This document shows positions 24,739 to 34,452 of a stretch of DNA of 64,000 bases, one piece after another; position 1 is the stretch's first letter, and each line of letters begins with the position of its first letter. The DNA is taken from contig NZ_JAPJDL010000010.1 of the NCBI RefSeq assembly GCF_026242055.1, positions 186,001-250,000 of the forward strand. Reading direction: 5' to 3'. The notes under the pieces were generated by a model. The model was not told the origin of the DNA and did not search any database. It was given only the letters and a program-made list of their open reading frames with translations. The translations under genes were made by a program, and so were the position numbers. The DNA comes from Lentzea sp. NEAU-D7 (GTDB taxonomy: Bacteria > Actinomycetota > Actinomycetes > Mycobacteriales > Pseudonocardiaceae).

Positions 24739-25199
24739 TCTTGCTGGTGGCGTCGGCATCGGCCGCAGGTATTCGCGCGTCGAATGAGAAATGTGTTCAT
24801 TTCTTCTATTTCCGCCTCAGCGGGTCACGCCTAGGATGGCCGCCGGGAGCAGTTGTTCCGCCATGCGGCCCATCGCGGTCTGCCCGTTGTCCTGTGCGCA
24901 CGGCTTGAACGGCAGGCTTCACACCTTCGGGTTCTAAGCCACGAATGTGCAGGTGAGGCCCCTTGCAAGCCGTTGTAGACTTCCGCATCCGGTCCACCCG
25001 GTGTGCCACAAATCGCTACGCGTTCGACGCCGTCACCAGTCGTTTTCCGGTGCGCGATCCGACGATAGGCGATGAATATCGCGCGAGGTCACACTCAGGC
25101 GAACCGGGTATCACCAGCTCGACGCGTCTTGTGAACAAGTCGTGGTTCAGGGCTTCCCGGGTATCCGGAGTTCCTCACGCGCAGGCCCCGACCCATCCG
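24739..25199. other. Non-coding stretch between peptide genes B and C
   Basis: 461 bp with no convincing gene; open frames have shadow-like composition. It contains a locally AT-rich stem-loop AGAAATG-TGTT-CATTTCT (24787-24804) that may terminate the peptide-B transcript. The length leaves room for a separate promoter for peptide C, but no clear -35/-10 pair stands out. Confidence 0.5.
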
Positions 25200-25221
25200 T
25201 CGAGAAGGAACCATGACCACC
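25200..25221 (+). repeat. Duplicated ribosome-site/start segment, copy 2
   Basis: Identical 22 bp to 24552-24573, covering the ribosome site and first codons of peptide C. Confidence 0.7.
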
Positions 25222-25401
25222 CCGAACCAGCCTCCCGGTCGGCCCCAGCTCCCCCTTGGTGCCGGCGTTCCTGTTCCCCACCTCCCCACTGGGGTGGGTC
25301 CGGTGCTCGGCCAGCCCGTCACCCCCGTTGACTGGTTCAGGCGCATGCCGAACGGTGGCACGGTGTTCCTCAAGCCCGCCGAGGTGACGCAGAACGACTG
25401 A
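25213..25401 (+). CDS. Short peptide C with WFRRMPNGG motif (candidate RiPP precursor)
   Basis: 62 residues. Starts MTTPNQPPGRPQLPLGAG, continues Pro/Val/Gly-rich, then QPVTPVDWFRRMPNGGTVF and a longer, more acidic tail LKPAEVTQND. Peptides A and C share QPVT-VDWFRR; B and C share start region and NGGTV. Followed 27 bp later by a strong terminator, so it is probably a monocistronic precursor gene or the end of the peptide unit. Confidence 0.74.
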   Translation: MTTPNQPPGRPQLPLGAGVPVPHLPTGVGPVLGQPVTPVDWFRRMPNGGTVFLKPAEVTQND

Positions 25402-25428
25402 GAGTCGTTCCGCGTCTGTGTGCCTTTC

Positions 25429-25458
25429 AAGGGGGTCTGCCTTTGGGCAGGCCCCCTT
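25429..25458 (+). terminator. Terminator after peptide C
   Basis: Stem AAGGGGGTCTGCC / GGCAGGCCCCCTT with one G-T wobble and a short T-rich loop, 27 bp after the peptide-C stop. Confidence 0.78.
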
Positions 25459-25484
25459 CGGCGTTTGGTCGTTTGGGCGGTGCG

Positions 25485-25601
25485 CCTCACGGACGTGTAA
25501 CAACTCGGCCACAAGGACGTAGTTGATCGTCATCTAGACCGTTCGGGGGACGTCGATCGTCTTAGATCGCCGCATCCGCCAACCCTCACGGAGTAAACCC
25601 G
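25485..25601 (+). repeat. Upstream repeat (promoter copy 1) of the LAXTG gene pair
   Basis: 117 bp directly before the first LAXTG gene, closely matching 26372-26488 at the same distance from the second. Fixed blocks include CCTCACGGA, TAACAACTCGGCCAC, TTGATCGTCA and GTTCGGGGGACGTCGATCGT (20 bp), plus the dyad CGATC-GTCTTA-GATCG. Contains the common promoter; TTGATC is a possible -35 element. Confidence 0.75.
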
Positions 25602-26294
25602 ATGCGCCTGACCTCCCCGAGACCCAGCCGTCTGCTCGCGGTGGCGTCCGTCACCGCTGCGGTCACCTTCGCCTTCGCGACCACCGCGTTCGCGGGTGAG
25701 CCGGAGAAATTCGACGGCAACATCGAGTGGAACTGGGACAACGCCTGCTCGGTGGGTGGTCTCACCGGTACCTCGTACACGCAGGACCAGTTCGAGTTCA
25801 CCGGCGGCAAGGACACGCAGGACCTCGACATCACCGGCATCAAGCCGGCCGGTGTGACGATCACCGGAGTGGTCGTCAAGGGCAGCAACGCCTACCACGT
25901 CTACCTCGCGGACGACCTCGGCACGCTGCCGTGGAACGACCTGAAGGCGCCGGTCAACAACGGTGGCAACGTCGCGGACATCAGTCACTGGTATGCCTGC
26001 GGCGTCAAGAGCACGACCACCACGACCACCACCACGACGACGACCACCACGACTTCCCCGACGACGATCACGCACTCGTCGTCCCCGAGCTCCACCACGA
26101 GCACCACGACGACGACCACCACCTCTGGTGAGGTCGCGCCGACCACGACCACGACGGTCGCGCCCGTGCCTGTCGCCGACGAGGACGACCTGGCCTCCAC
26201 CGGGTTCGGGTCCGCCTGGCTGCTCGGCCTCGGTGCCGCGCTCGTCGCCGGTGGTGCCGCTGTGCTGTTCGTGCTGCGCAGGCGTCGCGCCTAA
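25602..26294 (+). CDS. Cell-wall-anchored protein, Thr-rich stalk and LAXTG sorting signal (copy 1)
   Basis: 230 residues. Signal peptide (LLAVASVTAAVTFAFA, cleavage near AFAG), a globular domain of about 115 residues bounded by two cysteines (NACSVGGLTG and WYACGV) that may form a disulfide, a poly-Thr/Ser stalk of about 60 residues, the sorting motif LASTG, a C-terminal membrane helix and RRRRRA-type tail. LAXTG is the motif of class E sortases of high-GC Gram-positives. The globular domain is not recognised. The next gene is a paralogue. Acts at the cell surface. Confidence 0.85.
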   Translation: MRLTSPRPSRLLAVASVTAAVTFAFATTAFAGEPEKFDGNIEWNWDNACSVGGLTGTSYTQDQFEFTGGKDTQDLDITGIKPAGVTITGVVVKGSNAYHVYLADDLGTLPWNDLKAPVNNGGNVADISHWYACGVKSTTTTTTTTTTTTTTSPTTITHSSSPSSTTSTTTTTTTSGEVAPTTTTTVAPVPVADEDDLASTGFGSAWLLGLGAALVAGGAAVLFVLRRRRA

Positions 26295-26311
26295 GACAGC
26301 TCCGTTTGAAG

Positions 26312-26357
26312 AAGCCGCCCGCCGCCGCGATCTCCACGGCGTGCCGGGCGGCTTTTT
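26312..26357 (+). terminator. Terminator after LAXTG copy 1
   Basis: Arms AAGCCGCCCG and CGGGCGGCTT followed by a run of T, 17 bp after the stop codon; the loop carries GATCTCCACGGCG. A homologous stem-loop follows copy 2 at 27291-27341. Confidence 0.82.
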
Positions 26358-26371
26358 CGTTTGGGGTTACA

Positions 26372-26488
26372 CCTCACGGAGCAATAACAACTCGGCCACG
26401 AGGTGCACTGTTGATCGTCACCTAACCCGTTCGGGGGACGTCGATCGTCTTAGATCGCGGCATCCGCCGACCCCCACGGAGTGACCCG
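26372..26488 (+). repeat. Upstream repeat (promoter copy 2) of the LAXTG gene pair
   Basis: Second copy of the 117-bp segment described at 25485-25601, with equal spacing to the start codon and only scattered substitutions, so both paralogues should respond to the same regulator. Confidence 0.75.
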
Positions 26489-27220
26489 ATGCGTTCGACG
26501 CCCCTGAGACGTTCCGGCCTGCTCGCCTCGGCCGCCCTGGCCGCTGTGGCCTCGCTCGTGCTGGCGACCAGTGCGTTCGCCGACGAGGTGACCACGGACG
26601 ACCCGCGCGCGCAGCCGTTCTTCCAGTTCGTCGACGTCAACCACCCCGATGCCTGCACCGTGGGCGGGCTCAGCGGGAACGTGGTCCTGCCCGGCGAGTT
26701 CGGCTACACCGGCGGCGACAACCAGCAGCACCTGAACATCACCGGGTTGCCCAAGAACGTGCAGGTCACGGGCATGCTCGTGAAGGCGGGGGACGTGTTC
26801 AACGTCTACCTGGCCGACAAGCTCGGCGACGCGCTGCCGTGGAACGAGCTGCGCGCCCCGGTCGTCGACGGCGGAAACCTCCCGGAGATCGGTCAGTGGT
26901 TCGGATGTGGTGTCGCTGTCGAACAGCCGCCCACCAGCACCACGACCACCACCACTACGACGACGACCACCACCACGTCCGAGTCGACCGTGACCCACTC
27001 GTCGACGCCGACCTCCACGTCGACCTCCGAACCGGCCTCGTCGTCTTCTTCCGCTGAAGCCGTGCCCACCACGACGACCACCGCCGCGCCCGTGCCGGTC
27101 GCCGAGGTGCACGACCTGGCCGCCACCGGCTTCGGGTCCGCGTGGATGCTCGGCCTCGGTGCCGCGCTCGTGGCCGCTGGTGCCGCGATGGTGCTCGTGA
27201 TGCGCAGGCGTCGCGCCTAA
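26489..27220 (+). CDS. Cell-wall-anchored protein, Thr-rich stalk and LAXTG sorting signal (copy 2)
   Basis: 243 residues, tandem paralogue of the preceding gene with the same order: signal peptide (ALAAVASLVLATSAFAD), two-cysteine domain (DACTVGGLSG to WFGCGV, with LADKLGDALPWNEL matching LADDLGTLPWNDL), Thr/Ser stalk, LAATG, hydrophobic helix and basic tail. Its stop codon overlaps the stop of the convergent phosphotransferase gene by 4 bp. Domain identity between copies is moderate while promoter and sorting signal are nearly constant. Confidence 0.85.
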   Translation: MRSTPLRRSGLLASAALAAVASLVLATSAFADEVTTDDPRAQPFFQFVDVNHPDACTVGGLSGNVVLPGEFGYTGGDNQQHLNITGLPKNVQVTGMLVKAGDVFNVYLADKLGDALPWNELRAPVVDGGNLPEIGQWFGCGVAVEQPPTSTTTTTTTTTTTTTSESTVTHSSTPTSTSTSEPASSSSSAEAVPTTTTTAAPVPVAEVHDLAATGFGSAWMLGLGAALVAAGAAMVLVMRRRRA

Positions 27221-28002
27221 GTCCACTGCGTGAGCACGCCCCAGAGCGTGCTGAACATGCGTCGTGTCTCCACGTGGAACTCCACGTCCGAAGGAGCCGC
27301 CCCGCCGCCGTAGATCTCCACGGCGCGTTGGGCGGCTCCTTCGTCTGCGGAGCAGGCCATGTCCCAGGCGACCGGGCCGAGCCAGGTGTCCTCGAAGTCG
27401 TTCCAGACCGGGCCGGACGGCGTGAGCAGCAGGTTTGCCGGGTGGGCGTCGCCGTGCAGGGGCTGGACGTCGTTGTGGTGCTCGGTCCACTGTGCCGACG
27501 CGCAGTCGCGCCAGGTGCGGAACCTGTCCAGGTCCGGCACGCCCAGGCCGTCCAGGTGGGCCAGGACGTTGTCCACGTCGTCCAGCGGGCCGCGGGTGGG
27601 CAACGGGCCCTCGTAGTGCCTCAGTTCGGCGTGGAGGTCCGGCAGGAGCTTCAGGACGTCCTCGCGGGGCAGCCGCGCGCCGTGCTCGTGGGGGACGTAC
27701 GTGCTGAACGAGAGCACGAAGCCGTCGACGGCGTGGGGTCCGGCGGGGAGTTCGGCCGAAGGTGTCACGACCGGCACACCGCGTCCCGCCAGGAACGACG
27801 ACACCGACAGGTCGCGGGCGAAGTGGTCCTCGACCGAGGGCCGCACCAGGGCGGTGCGCGCGGCGATCCGGGCGACGACCGGGGCCGGGCTCAGGTGTAC
27901 GAGGACGTTGCTGCCGGTCTTCAGCACGACGGGGTCGGCGCACGTCACGCCATGAGAGGCCGCGACGGACACGGCGACGCGCACGGCCTCAGCTGCACTC
28001 AC
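27217..28002 (-). CDS. APH-family phosphotransferase
   Basis: 261 residues with the kinase-like APH fold: Brenner motif HGDAHPANLL (catalytic Asp) and WNDFEDTWLGP (metal-binding Asp of the DFE/DFG position). Family members phosphorylate aminoglycosides, homoserine, choline or other small molecules; the substrate cannot be told. The C-terminal 40 residues are encoded across the terminator of the convergent LAXTG gene (27291-27341), so that part may be a read-through addition. Starts just after the DUF305 gene region, same strand. Confidence 0.85.
   Translation of the reverse strand: MSAAEAVRVAVSVAASHGVTCADPVVLKTGSNVLVHLSPAPVVARIAARTALVRPSVEDHFARDLSVSSFLAGRGVPVVTPSAELPAGPHAVDGFVLSFSTYVPHEHGARLPREDVLKLLPDLHAELRHYEGPLPTRGPLDDVDNVLAHLDGLGVPDLDRFRTWRDCASAQWTEHHNDVQPLHGDAHPANLLLTPSGPVWNDFEDTWLGPVAWDMACSADEGAAQRAVEIYGGGAAPSDVEFHVETRRMFSTLWGVLTQWT
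27291..27341 (+). terminator. Terminator of LAXTG copy 2 embedded in the phosphotransferase gene
   Basis: Perfect 12-bp arms AAGGAGCCGCCC / GGGCGGCTCCTT with loop sequence (GCCGCCG...GATCTCCACGGCG) homologous to the terminator at 26312-26357. Lies about 70 bp past the LAXTG copy-2 stop and within the convergent coding region. Confidence 0.72.
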
Positions 28003-28018
28003 GCGGAGAAGGCTGGCA

Positions 28019-28534
28019 TCAGCCCTGCGGGAGGAGCGACTCCATTTCCGCGATCTCCTTCTCCTGGTGGTTCACGACCTCCTGGGCGAGCTTGCGCGTC
28101 TCCGGGTCGGTGCCGGCCGAGAGGTGCTTCTGCGCCATGTCCACGGCGCCGCGGTGGTGCTGGATCATCAGCGACAGCCACTGGCGGTCGAACTCGGTGT
28201 CGTTGAGGTCGGCGAGGTTGCCCAGCTCGACCATGCCGTGGTTCTCCGCGTGGCCGTGTGACGTGTGCGACGACGCCTGCACCGGTGCGTTCCAGGCGCG
28301 CAGCCAGCCGTTCATGCGGTCGATCTCGGGCTTCTGGGCGTCCGCGATGCGCTTGGCCAGGTCGATCACCCTGGGGTTCTCCGTGCGGGACGCGACGAGG
28401 CCGGACATCTCCAGCGCCTGCTCGTGGTGCGGCACCATTCCCTGGGCGAACGCGACGTCTGCGGAGTTGTGCGTGGCCGGGGAGCCACAGGCGGCCAGCA
28501 ACAGGACAGAAGCGACAGCGAGCAATCGGAGCAC
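28019..28534 (-). CDS. DUF305 lipoprotein
   Basis: About 171 residues from GTG 28534 (ATG 28582 possible). Lipobox LLLAACGS, then a His/Met-rich four-helix DUF305 domain with two typical blocks: FAQGMVPHHEQALEMS and LSLMIQHHRGAVDMAQ. DUF305 proteins are often linked to copper or other metal homeostasis in the envelope; here there is no copper gene nearby, though ctaD (a copper enzyme) is divergent. Function beyond the family is not proven. Confidence 0.88.
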   Translation of the reverse strand: MLRLLAVASVLLLAACGSPATHNSADVAFAQGMVPHHEQALEMSGLVASRTENPRVIDLAKRIADAQKPEIDRMNGWLRAWNAPVQASSHTSHGHAENHGMVELGNLADLNDTEFDRQWLSLMIQHHRGAVDMAQKHLSAGTDPETRKLAQEVVNHQEKEIAEMESLLPQG

Positions 28535-28667
28535 GGCGGCAGGATACGTGTGACGTGCGCTACGCCGCTGGCCACCGGCCATGGCCCACCCGAATGGAGC
28601 TGATCGGCTCCGTCTAATATCCGGGGAGTTTCCCGAACTACTGGTCCCACCAAGGCCTGGAGGTACC

Positions 28668-30455
28668 GTGACGGCCGTAGCCCCGCAGCCGATCGCAACG
28701 CGTCCTTACCCGACGCGCACTGCGGTCAAGGGGTCCTTCCTGCTGCGGATGTTCCGCACCACGGACCACAAGCAAATCGGCATCATGTACCTGGTCACCT
28801 CGTTCGCCTTCTTCATGGTCGGCGGCGCGATGGCCATGCTGATGCGGACCGAGCTGGCCCGTCCCGGCATGCAGTTCCTGAGCCAGGAGCAGTTCAACCA
28901 GCTCTTCACGATGCACGGCACCGTGATGCTGCTGCTCTACGCGACGCCGATCGTCTTCGGCTTCGCGAACTTCGTGCTCCCGCTGCAGATCGGCTCGCCC
29001 GACGTGGCGTTCCCGCGGCTCAACGCCTTCTCGTACTGGCTGTACCTCTTCGGTGGCCTGATCGTGATGGCGGGCTTCGTCACCCCCGGTGGCGCGGCTG
29101 ACTTCGGCTGGTTCGCGTACACGCCGCTGTCGAGCGCCATCCACTCGCCCGGCGCGGGTGCCGACCTGTGGATCTCCGGCCTGGTGGTCGGTGGTCTCGG
29201 CACCATCCTCGGCGCGGTGAACATGATCACCACCGTGGTCTGCCTGCGCGCGCCCGGCATGACGATGTTCCGGATGCCGATCTTCACCTGGAACATCCTG
29301 GTGACGTCGGTGCTGGTGCTGCTCGCGTTCCCGATCCTCACCGCCGCGCTGCTCGGCCTGCTGGCCGACCGCCACCTCGGTGCCCACGTGTTCGACCCCG
29401 CCAACGGCGGCGTGATCCTGTGGCAGCACCTCTTCTGGTTCTTCGGGCACCCGGAGGTCTACATCGTCGCCTTGCCGTTCTTCGGCATCGTGTCGGAGAT
29501 CTTCCCGGTGTTCAGCCGCAAGCCGATCTTCGGCTACAACGGCCTGGTCTACGCGACGCTCGGCATCGCGGCCCTGTCCGTCGCCGTGTGGGCGCACCAC
29601 ATGTACGCGACCGGCGCCGTGCTGCTGCCGTTCTTCGCCTTCATGACGTTCCTCATCGCGGTCCCGACCGGTGTGAAGTTCTTCAACTGGATCGGCACGA
29701 TGTGGAAGGGCCAGCTGACGTTCGAGACGCCCATGCTGTTCAGCATCGGCTTCATCGTGACGTTCCTCTTCGGTGGTCTGTCCGGCATCCTGCTGGCCGC
29801 GCCCGCGATCGACTTCCACGTGTCCGACACGTACTTCGTCGTCGCGCACTTCCACTACGTGCTCTACGGCACGATCGTGTTCGCGACCTTCGCGGGCATC
29901 TACTTCTGGTTCCCGAAGATCACCGGCCGCTTCATGGACGAGCCGCTCGGCAAGCTGCACTTCTGGACGACGTTCCTCGGCTTCCACGCGACGTTCCTCG
30001 TCCAGCACTGGCTGGGCAACGAGGGCATGCCGCGCCGGTACGCCGACTACCTCGCGTCCGACGGCTTCACGACGCTGAACATGATCTCGACGATCGGCGC
30101 CTACATCCTGGGCGCGTCGACGCTGCCGTTCATCTGGAACGTCTTCCGGAGCTACCGCTTCGGCGAGGTCGTCACGGTGGACGACCCGTGGGGCTACGGC
30201 AACTCGCTCGAGTGGGCCACCTCGTCCCCGCCGCCGCGGCACAACTTCACCGAACTGCCCCGGATCCGTTCGGAGCGCCCGGCGTTCGAGCTGCACTACC
30301 CGCACATGATCGAGCGGATCCGGAACGAGGGTCACGTGACCTTCACCGGCAAGACGATCCAGCACAAGGACGCCAAGCCGGCGCTGTCCGAGATGGCGGC
30401 GTCCGCGATCAAGTCGGGTACGGCCTCCGAGAAGGACGACGACGACCACAAGTAA
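28668..30455 (+). CDS. ctaD: Cytochrome c oxidase subunit I CtaD
   Basis: 595 residues; GTG 28668 chosen for the GGAGG 6-10 bases upstream. Heme-copper oxidase with twelve membrane helices. Visible are the low-spin heme ligand region [12 protein letters not shown], the Cu-B His and cross-linked Tyr in [15 protein letters not shown], the His pair in [10 protein letters not shown], and the heme a3/a ligands in [12 protein letters not shown]. Catalytic core of the aa3-type terminal oxidase. Transcribed alone, as usual in actinomycetes; a terminator follows. Confidence 0.97.
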   Translation: MTAVAPQPIATRPYPTRTAVKGSFLLRMFRTTDHKQIGIMYLVTSFAFFMVGGAMAMLMRTELARPGMQFLSQEQFNQLFTMHGTVMLLLYATPIVFGFANFVLPLQIGSPDVAFPRLNAFSYWLYLFGGLIVMAGFVTPGGAADFGWFAYTPLSSAIHSPGAGADLWISGLVVGGLGTILGAVNMITTVVCLRAPGMTMFRMPIFTWNILVTSVLVLLAFPILTAALLGLLADRHLGAHVFDPANGGVILWQHLFWFFGHPEVYIVALPFFGIVSEIFPVFSRKPIFGYNGLVYATLGIAALSVAVWAHHMYATGAVLLPFFAFMTFLIAVPTGVKFFNWIGTMWKGQLTFETPMLFSIGFIVTFLFGGLSGILLAAPAIDFHVSDTYFVVAHFHYVLYGTIVFATFAGIYFWFPKITGRFMDEPLGKLHFWTTFLGFHATFLVQHWLGNEGMPRRYADYLASDGFTTLNMISTIGAYILGASTLPFIWNVFRSYRFGEVVTVDDPWGYGNSLEWATSSPPPRHNFTELPRIRSERPAFELHYPHMIERIRNEGHVTFTGKTIQHKDAKPALSEMAASAIKSGTASEKDDDDHK

Positions 30456-31750
<1,295 letters not shown>

Positions 31751-31751
<1 letters not shown>

Positions 31752-32428
31752 TGATCCTCGACCTCATCGCCTCCCGGAACTACGCCGAGGAGAGCGAGGT
31801 GCGCGCGATGCCGATGGTGTTGCGCATCGAACGCGTCGACCCGCCGTCCCGGACGGCGCTGCTGGAGGCCGCGGCCGCTTCGGCGGTCGCGGTGTGCCTC
31901 GACCCGCGTGCCGACGTCGGCGGCGAGTGGCACGAGCCCGTGCGGGCGTGGGTGGCCGGCCGGATCCGCAAGGTGTCGCGGCGGGCCCGCGGCGTGCAGT
32001 GGGACGCCGTGCAGGAGCTGCCGGGGGTGACCGTGACGGTCGACGGCGCGTCGGTCCGCTCGCTGCTGCCTGTGCTGGTGTCGGAGACGCCGCGGGAGGT
32101 CGCCAAGCTGCAGATCTCCGGCTCCGACCTGCCTGCCGACGAGCCTGGCCCCGTGCCGGAGGGCGCTCGGCTGCTGTACGTGAACCCGCGCGTCGAGATG
32201 TCCGCCGGCAAGCTCGCGGCCCAGGTCGGCCACGCGTCGATGCTGCTGGCGCCGCACCTCTCCGCGGTCGAGCTGAAGGCGTGGGCGGAGCTCGACTACC
32301 GGTGTGCCGTGCGGACGCCGTCCGTGGCGGAGTGGGACTCGCTGATCCACCGCGGCGACGTCGTGGCGGTGCGGGACGCGGGCTTCACGGAGGTCGAACC
32401 GGGCACGACCACGGTGCTCGCCGTTTAG
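31751..32428 (+). CDS. Pth2-type peptidyl-tRNA hydrolase-like protein
   Basis: 225 residues. The C-terminal part carries the PTH2 core: LYVNPRVEMSAGKLAAQVGHA (in part), where Lys and the QxxHA motif are characteristic, and a final EPGTTTVLAV matching the family's PGTxTxLA ending. The N-terminal 130 residues are an additional region found in actinobacterial members. ATG at 31751 overlaps the serB stop (TGATG); a GTG three bases earlier is possible. Likely releases tRNA from aborted peptidyl-tRNA, or is a paralogue with other duty. Confidence 0.82.
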
Positions 32429-32434
32429 AAGCGC

Positions 32435-33847
32435 GTGAAACGGGTAAATCCGCCTTTCGTGGGCTTACTCGACGTTCTTGACGCCCGGCTCGGAGACGGG
32501 CTGGAGAACCTGCTGTGCTCCCATCACACGCGAAGACTGCGGAAGCTGGGATGGGGTGACGTGCTCGAAGGCGACGGCGCGGGGTGGTTCACCCCGCGCC
32601 GCCCCGTGCAGCGCGGCAACAAGATCGAGGTCCTGGTCGACGGGGCCAACGCGTTCCCCGTCATCGCGAAGGCGATCGAGGGTGCGCAGAAGTACGTCCA
32701 CATCGCGAACTGGCACGCGTCACCCGACTTCCAGCTGACCCGGGAACCGGGCGCGCCGCAGTTGCGCGAGCTGCTGTCGGCGGCGGCGGAACGGGTGCCG
32801 GTGCGCGTCCTGCTGTGGGCGGGCCCGCCCGTGCCGTTCTTCGAACCGACGCGGAAGCGGGCCGCCGCGGCGCAGAAGGCCTTCCTGGAGTGCGGAGCGG
32901 TCCGCTGCGAGCTCGACGCGCGCGAACGCACCCTGCACTGCCACCACGAGAAGATCGTGATCGTCGACGACGTGGCGTTCGTCGGCGGCCTCGACATGAC
33001 GGCGGTGGAGGGCGACCGCCACGACTCGCCGGACCACCCGCCGCGCGACCTCGGCTGGCACGACCACATCGCGAAGCTCGAGGGCCCGGTCGTCGCGGAG
33101 GTGGCCGCGCACTTCGCCGCGCGCTGGCTGGAGATCGCGGGGGAGACCCTGCCCTCGCCCGAGGTGCCGCCGGAGGCCGGGTCGTCTTCGGTGCAGCTCG
33201 TCCGCACGGTCCCGGAGAAGACCTACGACTTCTCGCCGCACGGCGACTTCAGCCTGCTCGACTCGTACCTGCGGGCGCTGCGGGCGGCGGAGTCGTTCGT
33301 GTACGTGGAGAACCAGTTCCTGTGGTCGCCGGAGATCACCGAGGTGCTGCTGGAGAAGCTGAAGACCCCGCCGTCACCGGACTTCCGGCTGGTGCTGCTG
33401 CTGCCGCAGAAGCCCAGCAACGGCGCCGACACCACCCGCGGCCAGCTCGGCCGGATGCTCGACGCCGACCCCGGCAAGCGGGTTCTCGCCGCAACCCTCG
33501 TCTCGCACGGGGACGCGCCGGTCTACGTGCACGCCAAACTGTGCATTGTGGACGACAAGTGGATGTCCGTCGGGTCGGCGAACCTCAACGAGCACTCCTT
33601 GTTCAACGACACCGAGGTCAACGTGGTGACCGACGACGCCGAGGTCGTGCGGGCGACTCGGCTGAAGTTGTGGGCGGAGCACCTGGACGGCCTCGAGGGT
33701 GACGTGTCCGGTCCCGTGCACGAGGTCGTGGACTCGATGTGGCGGCCGGCCCTGGAACGTCCGGCGCGGGTGACGTCGCTGCCCGGCGTGTCCCGCCGTG
33801 CCGGAAGACTGCAAGGACCGTTACGCGGATTGCTGGTCGACGGCTGA
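32435..33847 (+). CDS. Phospholipase D / cardiolipin synthase family protein
   Basis: 470 residues with two HKD-type catalytic motifs: HCHHEKIVIVDDVAFVGG and YVHAKLCIVDDKWMSVGSAN, both with the later Gly-Gly or Gly-Ser element. No signal peptide or membrane helix, so it is a cytosolic or peripheral phosphatidyltransferase/phospholipase. GTG 32435 lies 6 bp after the preceding gene. Substrate unknown; cardiolipin synthase-like or PLD-like nuclease are alternatives, the length favouring the lipid enzymes. Confidence 0.85.
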   Translation: MKRVNPPFVGLLDVLDARLGDGLENLLCSHHTRRLRKLGWGDVLEGDGAGWFTPRRPVQRGNKIEVLVDGANAFPVIAKAIEGAQKYVHIANWHASPDFQLTREPGAPQLRELLSAAAERVPVRVLLWAGPPVPFFEPTRKRAAAAQKAFLECGAVRCELDARERTLHCHHEKIVIVDDVAFVGGLDMTAVEGDRHDSPDHPPRDLGWHDHIAKLEGPVVAEVAAHFAARWLEIAGETLPSPEVPPEAGSSSVQLVRTVPEKTYDFSPHGDFSLLDSYLRALRAAESFVYVENQFLWSPEITEVLLEKLKTPPSPDFRLVLLLPQKPSNGADTTRGQLGRMLDADPGKRVLAATLVSHGDAPVYVHAKLCIVDDKWMSVGSANLNEHSLFNDTEVNVVTDDAEVVRATRLKLWAEHLDGLEGDVSGPVHEVVDSMWRPALERPARVTSLPGVSRRAGRLQGPLRGLLVDG

Positions 33848-33869
33848 TCTCCGGGTCTAGTTTGGCGAC

Positions 33870-34442
33870 GTGGCCAACGAGGTGACGATCCCGCTGCTGC
33901 CGTGCGCCTCCATCGACGAGGTGGCCGAGTTCTACGTGATGCTCGGCTTCGCGGTCACGTACCGGCAGTACCGGCCGAACGCGTACCTGTCGGTACGTCG
34001 GGAGGAAATCAACCTCCACTTCTTCGGCATCCCCGGCTACCAGGCCGACCAGTCGTACAGCTCGTGCCTGATCCAGGTCGAGGACCCGCGTGAGCTGCAC
34101 GACGCGTTCGCGGCCGGGATGCGCGAGGTGTACGGGCAGGTGCTGATCACGGGCATTCCGCGGATGACGCGGCCCCGGCGGGACGGGTTCCTGCTCGTCG
34201 ACCCCGGCGGCAACTGGATCCGGGTGGTGCCCGCGGTGCGCGAACGGGAGAACGGCCGGAACGGGCTGTCGCGGGCGTTGAGCAGCGCGGTGACGCTGGC
34301 CAGTTCGCACGCGGCCGAGCGGCGGGCGCTGAGGATCCTCGAAGGGGCGCTGGAGCGTGAGGTGCACGCTTCGGAGGAGGAGCGGGCCTCCGCGCTGAAG
34401 TTCCGCGAAGAGCTGCTTGAACGGCTTAATCTACATAGGTAG
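33870..34442 (+). CDS. VOC-family (glyoxalase/bleomycin-resistance-like) protein, copy 1
   Basis: 190 residues. VOC domain (about 1-120): TIPLLPCASIDEVAEFYVML, EEINLHFFG and FLLVDPGGNWIRV. It has an added helical C-terminal tail (ERRALRILEGALEREV). The gene at 35103 is a paralogue with the same N-terminus and tail; the two bracket a PadR regulator and a small membrane protein. VOC proteins of this type bind drugs such as bleomycin or act as lyases; no catalytic role can be fixed. Confidence 0.85.
   Translation: MANEVTIPLLPCASIDEVAEFYVMLGFAVTYRQYRPNAYLSVRREEINLHFFGIPGYQADQSYSSCLIQVEDPRELHDAFAAGMREVYGQVLITGIPRMTRPRRDGFLLVDPGGNWIRVVPAVRERENGRNGLSRALSSAVTLASSHAAERRALRILEGALEREVHASEEERASALKFREELLERLNLHR
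34431..34442. promoter_or_regulatory. CTAC-N4-GTAG dyad upstream of the PadR gene
   Basis: Dyad CTAC-ATAG-GTAG, ending 10 bp before the PadR start codon, within a locally AT-rich stretch. Possible PadR autoregulatory site overlapping the promoter; short, hence low certainty. Confidence 0.35.
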
Positions 34443-34452
34443 TCTTAGTGGC

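Noticed and set aside
24787-24804. AT-rich AGAAATG/CATTTCT dyad as a peptide-locus operator
   Set aside because: Single copy, short arms, downstream of a gene; a weak terminator is as likely.
26014-26135. Repeated ACC/ACG triplets looked at as a CRISPR or satellite repeat
   Set aside because: They are in-frame Thr codons of the surface-protein stalk; a similar run in copy 2 has the same explanation.
28638-30449. 603-codon minus-strand frame over ctaD
   Set aside because: Shadow of a strongly conserved oxidase gene; highly charged repeats without any motif.
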